From Tieghemiomyces parasiticus (lineage: Eukaryota; Kickxellomycota; Dimargaritomycetes; Dimargaritales; Dimargaritaceae): a stretch of 24,650 nucleotides of DNA. Where the stretch lies: positions 1-24,650 of the forward strand of contig JANBPT010000728.1 of NCBI GenBank assembly GCA_027575765.1, read 5' to 3'. The notes below the pieces were generated by a model. It ran no database searches. It saw nothing but the letters and a program-made list of their open reading frames with translations, and was not told the DNA's origin. This document shows, one piece after another, positions 18,626 through 24,650 of the stretch. The stretch's first letter is position 1. Each line of letters starts with the position of its first letter. The translations under genes were made by a program, and so were the position numbers.

Positions 18626-21397
18626 GATGGCTAGCCGAGCAGAGGGGAGGGGTGGGAAAGAAGGGTCCAAAACTTACGCTTCTGGAAGGCAATACTTCTA
18701 GCGAGGTCGAGTAGGAGTGGTACACTACAAGTGTGGTGAGGAACCAGGCGGAGTATTAGTGTGGCGGGCCAGCGGTGCGTAAAGGGCGGCCTAGGGAAGG
18801 TAAGTCTACTACAACAGCGCTCAGGGTTGCGGGGTGCGGGTTATAAGAGTCGGACGTAGAAGGCCCTGGCCAAAGCGGGAATAGATAGCGGGAAAAGGAG
18901 AGGGGGTTGGATAGGTGATCGCTGAGAACGAGGTGTGGGGCAGGGGACGGGTCTACTCATGGGGTGTGCGGAAAAACGGGGATCGATGCGATCTTGCACA
19001 ACAGCTTCGGTACAACAATAAAACGAGGAAACGGACAGGAGTAGGTGCGGGGGGTCCTGGCCACCCGTATTTATACGGGTATCGGGATAGAGTCGGAGGC
19101 CAGGTCGACCATCATCCTTCCCGCATACTGTTACGAGCCAGGGCTTGTGATGTCGCAAGGGGCGGAAGGGTAAGGGTGAAGGGTCGTCCACAAGGGGGTG
19201 GCGATCGGCTATGTCAACAAGGAGACTTCTTGACTATGATAATAAACGTCATTTGGCCATATGGTGTCGTCGTTGAGTGACCGGTGGCCTAGCTTTCCTT
19301 TTCGAAACTCGGGACGAACCGGTCACCCTCCAACGATGAGAGAGAGAGGTGGCGGGATTGGGGTTCGACAGGCAATTGGTCCGATTAGAGGATAGCCCCC
19401 GCCTGAACCTCTCCCCGCCCTAGGCCGCTCACCCCAAGAGCCAATGGATGGGGAAAAGCTTCCATGAGACCTATGGCGAGGAGCGCCGAGACCGAAGTTC
19501 GCGGAAATGGCAACATTTGACATAGCCTGGCTTGTGGCTGAAACTGGGCCAAGGGAACAATGATCGCAGCTGGTACCACTCATACCCACTCTCCCCACGT
19601 TCTGACAACCACGACAAATGACCACGTCGCACGTGCGCTCCGTCGAAGAGGTGGCTTGACCAGTCGCAGAACAGGGACGCAGGTATTGTTATAGTTGTCT
19701 CGCGGTAACAGCGTGCCTCTGGGGCGAATCCCTGGAGTGACGGGTCATGGCTGGTGAGCGTGCGGAGCAAATGCACGGCCGAACACATGGCGTGCCAAAG
19801 GGTACTCAGTGTCGGTGATAGTTGATAAGCGACTAGATAACGCACCGGGGCGAGCTGAAATAACCTCAACCCAACGCGAGCGTGCTGCCCATCGCAATGG
19901 TGTTCACTAAAGTGGTGTCAAAGGCAGGGGTCGGGTCAGTCATACGAAGGGAAATGCTGACGACTAAATCAATTAAATGGATCAGAATGATTGATAATGA
20001 TACATGGCGGGAGGAGGGGGAGGTATTACAAATATGAACGCTCTGTAACACTAACGCAATTTTGATGAATTCGGCGGACCAGGGTTTGGCATGTAAGCCA
20101 CGGTACTGTGCAGTTTGTTTAGGCATCGCACACTAGCCTGGAGAGGGAGAACTGTGGCATGCACAAATGTCCACACCAGAAAAGGTCATGCCAGGCATTA
20201 CCGTTCAACTTTTTTTTTTCGGTTGGGTTCCATGTGACTGCTTGTAGCCTGGGCCTCCTCGGAAATTTCCCCGACGGCACTCGGATAAATTCGCACCCAG
20301 GCGACTGGTGTTCACAACTACGGGAGGTTGTCGAATCGGAGGCAGTGGTGGTCTGTTGAGCCCGACCTTCCGTGACCGGACCATAATATATCAACTCCAG
20401 CCGTTCGGTTCTTTAGACATAGTACCGTCGGCATCTTGGCGTGAATATTTCGGCGCCTGTCTTCGCATGATAGGCTCCGTCTGAATCCCAAAAAGGCAGC
20501 TGGTATGAAATGCCAAGTCCGTGCTTACTATGTAGGGCGACTTGGGGCCCCGTAGACATGGTAAACACACTCCCTCCGGCTGCCAAGATATTGTGTGCCG
20601 AAATGTAGGGGCGGGGGACTTGTTGGTCGTTAAAGAATGTCAATTGATTTGACCACGCTTGGCCGAGTGATGGGGCTAGTGTGCGTCGCTTCCCAACCTT
20701 AAGGAGGGGGGAGGTGTGGAATGCAAGTAGAACGGTCTGAAGGCATCGCCAGACTTCTACTAGTTGTGGTGTAAGGCGTGAAATTGTGCTTCGCTTTGTA
20801 TGAGTTACATGGTGAGGGACCCCAGTGGGCGAAATCTAGCTACCCCTTGCCAAGGTGGGCTGCATGTGGTCTGAATGTAGGCCGGCGAGGTAGGCAGGCC
20901 ACTGTACGCAGAGGAGAGTTATTGCGTCATGGACAATCGTTTGATAAGGATAATTATAGAGATGTACGCATCTTTCCTGGGGGGGGAGGTGGTGACCTCA
21001 GCCACTCGGTCCTATTAATGGTGTCACCCAATGATGCCAGGTCCCCCGGTCTTCTGCAGCTTAAAATAGCCCAACCTTGGTCATCCGATCTATACTAGGT
21101 CGGCGTCGTTCCTCTCGGCCGCCGCAGCGCCTGCCTCTACTGTACAACCCATTAAATGGAAGATAATGCGTACGCCTCGGGGATACTCTGCATCGAGACG
21201 TCCCGGCTACCAGAATAGAAATATTAACCGCCCGGCTCAACGAGGATGCGTACCAGTGTCCAGTTCTATTAATTTTCAACCTCACCGCTACTACATTACG
21301 GGTACTCCCTTTCTTTATCGACTGGCGGGGGAAAATGTAACGGGTTAAACCAGATAAATCCATCGAGGCTAGGTCTGGCGGCATTCCGATAGAGCGC
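18626..21397. other. Spacer between the phosphatase and bL34m genes
   Basis: No recognised gene in about 2.8 kb. The part next to the phosphatase (about 18640-19200) is G-rich on the plus strand, hence C/T-rich on the minus, and probably contains its promoter and leader. A possible donor GTAAGT at 18677 and acceptor at 18631 would give a 47-nt leader intron, much shorter than the others here. Elsewhere there is T10 at 20210-20219, G8 at 20979-20986, and a 25-codon ATG frame at 19943-19866 of uncertain meaning. Confidence 0.45.
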
Positions 21398-21945
21398 CTA
21401 ATGAGACATGTTGCGCCGGCCTTTGAGCAGCCGGCGGGCAAGGATCTTACGGCCCGACTTTGTCCGCTTGCGCTTTAGGAACCCATGCCGGCGCTTGCGG
21501 ACCAGGTTACTGGGCTGGTACTCGTTGCCAAAACACCTGAAGCGCATCTGCATACCGCCCAGACCGAGGAGGGTGGGCTGGTGCGGCGTGAGCGTAGCCG
21601 ATAGGGTGGTCACCGAGCTCGTGGTGGCAAGGGCGGACCGGTTCACCTGAGCGCTACAGGTGCAAGCACAGCAGGGAAGGGGAAGAGGGCGGGGTGAAGT
21701 ATAATCATGGGAATAGCGAATTAGAATCTTGGTGTGCCGATATTTACACTTACTGTCCGTCACTAGGACACGACATGTCTATGGAATGCTCTCATCACTT
21801 ACGCCTGCGGGCGCAGCGTACGCGATGCCGACTGGGCCAGAAGCGAAAAAGAGCGCAAGGCAGGGGCCCGGGCTGGGACCACCGGACGAAGCTGGCTAGT
21901 CAGCGTGGCCCGTAGCGGGTGGGCACTGCGAAGTAGAGAAATCAT
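21398..21945 (-). CDS. MRPL34: Mitochondrial ribosomal protein bL34m, 2 exons
   Basis: Predicted 132-aa precursor of the mitochondrial large-subunit protein bL34m. The C-terminal 40 or so residues are unmistakable bL34: [14 protein letters not shown], then [18 protein letters not shown], ending NMSH. Exon 1 is 21945-21803 (47 codons plus 2 nt). The intron is 21802-21654 (149 nt, GTAAGT donor, TCTAATTC branch-like site, C/T tract and TAG acceptor). Exon 2 is 21653-21398 (TAG stop). The split codon is Ala48. Exon 1 encodes an Arg/Ser/Ala/Leu-rich, acid-free N-terminus ([20 protein letters not shown]), a typical matrix-targeting presequence. The gene is divergent from ARV1, with 441 bp between starts. 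No clear AATAAA follows; GATAAA occurs downstream of the stop. Confidence 0.93.
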
Positions 21946-22386
21946 GGCGAATGGCTGAAGCTAAAGATTGTGACCTAGTTATGATTCCAAGGATTGAGTA
22001 CACGTTTGAATCGGTGACCTGAACCTCCCGCCTCTAGTGGGCAGGGTGGTACCGCGGATCTGATCATCGGAGCACCTCCAGGTTCCACCACATTGACCAA
22101 GTGGCGCTAGCATCCTAAGGAGTCCCCACATCAAGGTGTGAGGGGAGGGGTGAGCAAGCGAGGGGACTGTTTGGTCACGTGATTTTTCGGGGCATAAATG
22201 ATGTACATTGCCAGTGATGGTAAGCAGGGCAGGAGGGACCAGTCCCCGCGCAATTCATTCCGCATTCGGCTTGGCTTGATAGTCCATGGGCCCTACAACT
22301 GGGACCACCCATCTAATTTACAGACGTCTAACCGCTCACCTTCCGCCGCCCGTCGTCTACATGCCTAACAGTTCCCCAATTGCACC
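21946..22386. promoter_or_regulatory. Shared divergent upstream region of MRPL34 and ARV1
   Basis: The two start codons face away from each other across 441 bp, so both promoters must fit here unless they extend into the genes. The last 65 bases before ARV1 are C/T-rich on its coding strand. A perfect 8-bp palindrome TCACGTGA sits at 22175-22182. No strong TATA box is evident for either gene. Confidence 0.5.
22175..22182. promoter_or_regulatory. TCACGTGA palindrome (E-box, bHLH site-like)
   Basis: Perfect palindrome TCACGTGA between the divergent starts of MRPL34 and ARV1. In yeasts this sequence is the site of bHLH proteins such as Cbf1. Plain CACGTG occurs at several other places in the window at about the chance rate, so the assignment rests on the 8-bp match and its position. 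Confidence 0.35.
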
Positions 22387-23803
22387 ATGCCAACCTGCAT
22401 CGAGTGCGGTTCCTCCGTATCCAGCCTTTACACCGAGTACAGCAAAGGCAACATCCGGCTGACCCAGTGCGTAAGTCCTCATTCCCGCGCCTAACTTTCC
22501 CAGCTGGAGTATGGTCTCACTTGCGGTCGCACCAGACTTGCCATACCCAATTGTATATCCCCTCCCACCCCACCACGGAAGCGCAGCCTGCCAGCGTTTG
22601 ATGATACCCGCCTAACCGAAGCCCCTTTACACACTTGGCCGCCGCCCCATACATCAACCATTGGCCAACCATCACCAATTCTAACCTCTAGGCCGAGTGC
22701 CACCAGTTCGCCGATCGCTATGTCGAACACGATGCCGTCCTAATCTTCATCGACATGATGCTCCACAAACCGCAGGTGTACCGCCACCTGCTGTTTAATC
22801 GCCAGATCTTCCAGGAGGGCGAGACCTCGGCGTCTACCATCAAGCTTACCATCCTTCTCATCCTGTTTGACGTGTACATCAAGTGGTTCCGGTTCGAGAA
22901 AATGGACATCGAGGAGCAGCCAAATTTCTTTTATAATCAGGCATTTTACGTCCAGTACATATGTATTCTACTCATGAGTGTCCTCGGTAGGTCTTTGGTG
23001 GTGTAGTCGGAGTGGTGCCAGAAGTATTGGCCGTACGTATGGATACTGGACTAACCTTACGGCGTATCTACTATCCACTTTTAATTGTGACGGCCACCAC
23101 CGCGCTTGGTCAAAGAATTCCTGTCCTTTTACTTTGGCGTCCAGTTTGCCTTCTGGTGGTTGTTTGCCGAGTCCCGTCGGTTCCAAAGGTAAGTGCAGCA
23201 AGGTAGGCGGAGTGGGCCGAACTGTAATTGCTCCGATTGAGACCATATTCCCTCGAACGTACCATGGGGGCCGTCCGACGTGCTTGGGCAGGCCGCTATT
23301 TAACTATTACTGACCCACTGACCCCCTTGTCCCGGGCTTTATTTCATTGTCTTTTCTAGGATACCATCAGCCTTCTCACCGTTGGTCGTGTCGTCGTTTG
23401 GCAAACTGTTGACAATTCTAATTGTAATTTGGAATTACAGTGAGGCACACTACTCATGGATGCTGAACGTCCTGGTCTTTACCTCCAACGCCGAGGCGCT
23501 CTCAGGTAAGAGGGGGATAAAACAAAGGTCTACCGGTCTCCATGTGTCGGGTTGCCCAAGACCTCGACTTATTACTTCAGCTCCAGGCCCTCATCCGCTT
23601 CGCCTCTTTTCGACTGTATTTCAACCATCTTCTTCCCGTTTTCAGTCTACTTCCGTTTGTCCTACTGGTCGGCCAGCCTGTTGGTCGTCATTGGGCACCT
23701 CACCAAGTGGCTGAGCACGGCGGTCTACTACCTGCTCATGGACGGCCTAACTGCCTCCCCGGCGTACGACCCACTGGGGGAGGACATGTCGTTTGAAGAG
23801 TAA
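22387..23803 (+). CDS. ARV1: ARV1, ER membrane sterol/lipid homeostasis protein, 5 exons
   Basis: Predicted 251-aa ARV1, an ER membrane protein needed for sterol trafficking and GPI-anchor/sphingolipid homeostasis. Exons: 22387-22470, 22692-22986, 23116-23188, 23360-23505 and 23646-23803 (TAA stop). Introns of 221, 129, 171 and 140 nt begin GTAAGT, GTAGGT, GTAAGT and GTAAGA and end TAG, AAG, TAG and CAG; all phases close. The N-terminal ARV1 homology domain is clear: zinc-ribbon cysteines C4 and C7 (CIEC) and C28 and C31 (CAEC), then DRYVEHDAVLIFIDMMLHKPQVYRHLLFN (written here as separate known blocks DRYVEHD, IDMMLHKPQ and YRHLLFN). Later, VVSSFGKLL, VIWNYSE and FTSNAEAL align well with human ARV1. 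Several hydrophobic segments follow (about 78-82, 115-145, 158-175, 185-195, 205-232). Intron 1 splits the second CxxC right after its first Cys. The acceptor of intron 2 (after 23115) is the least certain; it was chosen because it alone keeps frame with EFLSFYFGVQF. Confidence 0.94.
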
Positions 23804-24573
23804 TACCTTTCACTATAAAGCCCCCAATTGTAATTTATTGCACTAGACCAAGGAAACGGGTGGGCTGATGATGGTCGATGCACCACCATGTGTCGCATCG
23901 AGGATACGGACGGATACCGCAGAACTGTGGCCTGATACACACCTCATGCTCACTTTGGCCTGCATGTGGTGGGCTGGCAGTCTCTACGGCATCACCTGAT
24001 CGCGACCCCGCAGTTTGATTGTACGACTCACTTCTAAAGTACGGTCCCAAGCCAAAAGGCTCCTAGCCAATGGTCTAGCACTGGGTCCGGTCTACCCTTA
24101 TCTCTCTGCACGTGTGTGTGCGAGGCCCCGCAGGCAGCGGATGGTTCCACCTGGCGAACCCATCCCTCCTAACGTGAGAACGGCCGGGTCTCCACCTCAC
24201 CCCACTCTTGGACCCGAACGGTGCCCTGTTGATCCCTGACGGTTCTTAAGCCGTCCATTGGTTTCACAACTCCTTCGCCCGTGTGGCTGGAGGTCGGCGT
24301 GCATCCAGGGGCCAGTGGACTAGGGCTTGCCGCCGAACGTCTACTACCGCCGTTTCGTATGGCTTTTTTTCTCCTCCGCTTTCTAGCCGTATCTAAATAC
24401 TTACTGGCACCGTATCTTCTTTGCCTTGTCAAACCATCCCCACCACGGTCCTCACATTGTCCACCTGGCCCCATCGCCTGACCTGAATTCGCTGCACGGC
24501 CCCCTTTCCCATTAGCACCGACCATTCTTCCGGGCCCCGAGTCCGTTCCCTTCTAACAACCCCACTTGGCGAT
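23804..24573. other. Spacer between ARV1 and the right-edge gene
   Basis: No gene recognised. The left end is the ARV1 3' flank, AT-rich (TTGTAATTTATTG at about 23827-23839) but without a plus-strand AATAAA. From about 24360 to 24573 the plus strand becomes markedly C/T-rich, as seen before other starts in this window, which supports a plus-strand gene beginning at 24574. Confidence 0.45.
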
Positions 24574-24650
24574 ATGGCGGAACCCAAGCCTGTCAAACCC
24601 CTGTCCCCGGTTAAGGGCACCGATGACGCCGACGAACAGGTCCACACCCC
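24574..24650 (+). CDS. N-terminal fragment of an unidentified gene, runs off the window
   Basis: ATG followed by 24 further open codons and 2 bases up to the window end, encoding MAEPKPVKPLSPVKG, TDDADEQVHT and probably P. It is hydrophilic, Pro/Lys-rich then acidic, with the GC-rich third positions of the recognised genes. The preceding 200 bases are C/T-rich on this strand like the other leaders. Too little is present to name a family. It could also be a chance ATG. Confidence 0.45.
   Translation, partial: MAEPKPVKPLSPVKGTDDADEQVHT

Noticed and set aside
18631..18677. 47-nt GT-AG segment just upstream of the phosphatase start
   Set aside because: Far shorter than every other intron here (129-221 nt), and it is not needed for the reading frame. 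A leader intron cannot be shown from sequence alone.

Overview
This is a 24.65-kb piece of nuclear DNA from a eukaryote, most likely a fungus. Six genes can be recognised by their proteins. From left to right they are an arrestin-like protein (minus), the mitochondrial outer-membrane assembly protein SAM50/TOB55 (minus), a seven-transmembrane receptor (minus), a tyrosine-phosphatase-family protein (minus), mitochondrial ribosomal protein bL34m (minus) and the ER sterol/lipid homeostasis protein ARV1 (plus). A seventh gene seems to begin at the right edge (plus). Four of the six are split by short GT-AG introns of 129-221 nt, mostly with GTAAGT-type donors and often with CTAAC/CTAAT-like branch sites. 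Mitochondrial proteins encoded in the nucleus, spliceosomal introns and 3' AATAAA signals rule out a prokaryote or an organelle. An early-diverging fungus fits the compact introns and GC-rich coding regions, but that placement is inference.

Layout: 1-2689 has no recognisable gene. Arrestin-like gene 4427-2716 (2 exons). 4428-10024 is a long stretch without a recognisable gene; its left part looks like the arrestin leader. SAM50 11806-10025 (4 exons). 11807-12728 is a spacer. Receptor gene 13850-12774 (1 exon). 13851-17219 is its C/T-rich leader followed by a long spacer. Phosphatase 18625-17300 (1 exon). 18626-21397 is a spacer. bL34m 21945-21398 (2 exons) and ARV1 22387-23803 (5 exons) are divergent and share a 441-bp upstream region. 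23804-24573 is a spacer, then an N-terminal coding fragment runs off the end. Recognised coding sequence is only about a quarter of the window, which is sparse for a fungus.

The genes do not form an obvious pathway or cluster. SAM50 and bL34m both serve mitochondrial biogenesis, and the arrestin-like protein and the receptor are both membrane-trafficking or signalling type proteins, but they are separate transcription units with ordinary spacing. I found no convincing tRNA, rRNA, transposon, CRISPR array or novel multi-gene system. The points most worth a second look are the C/T-rich gene leaders, the abundance of G/C homopolymer tracts outside exons, a large low-complexity insertion (with a possible optional intron) in the phosphatase, a receptor of unclear class, and the large gene-free stretches.
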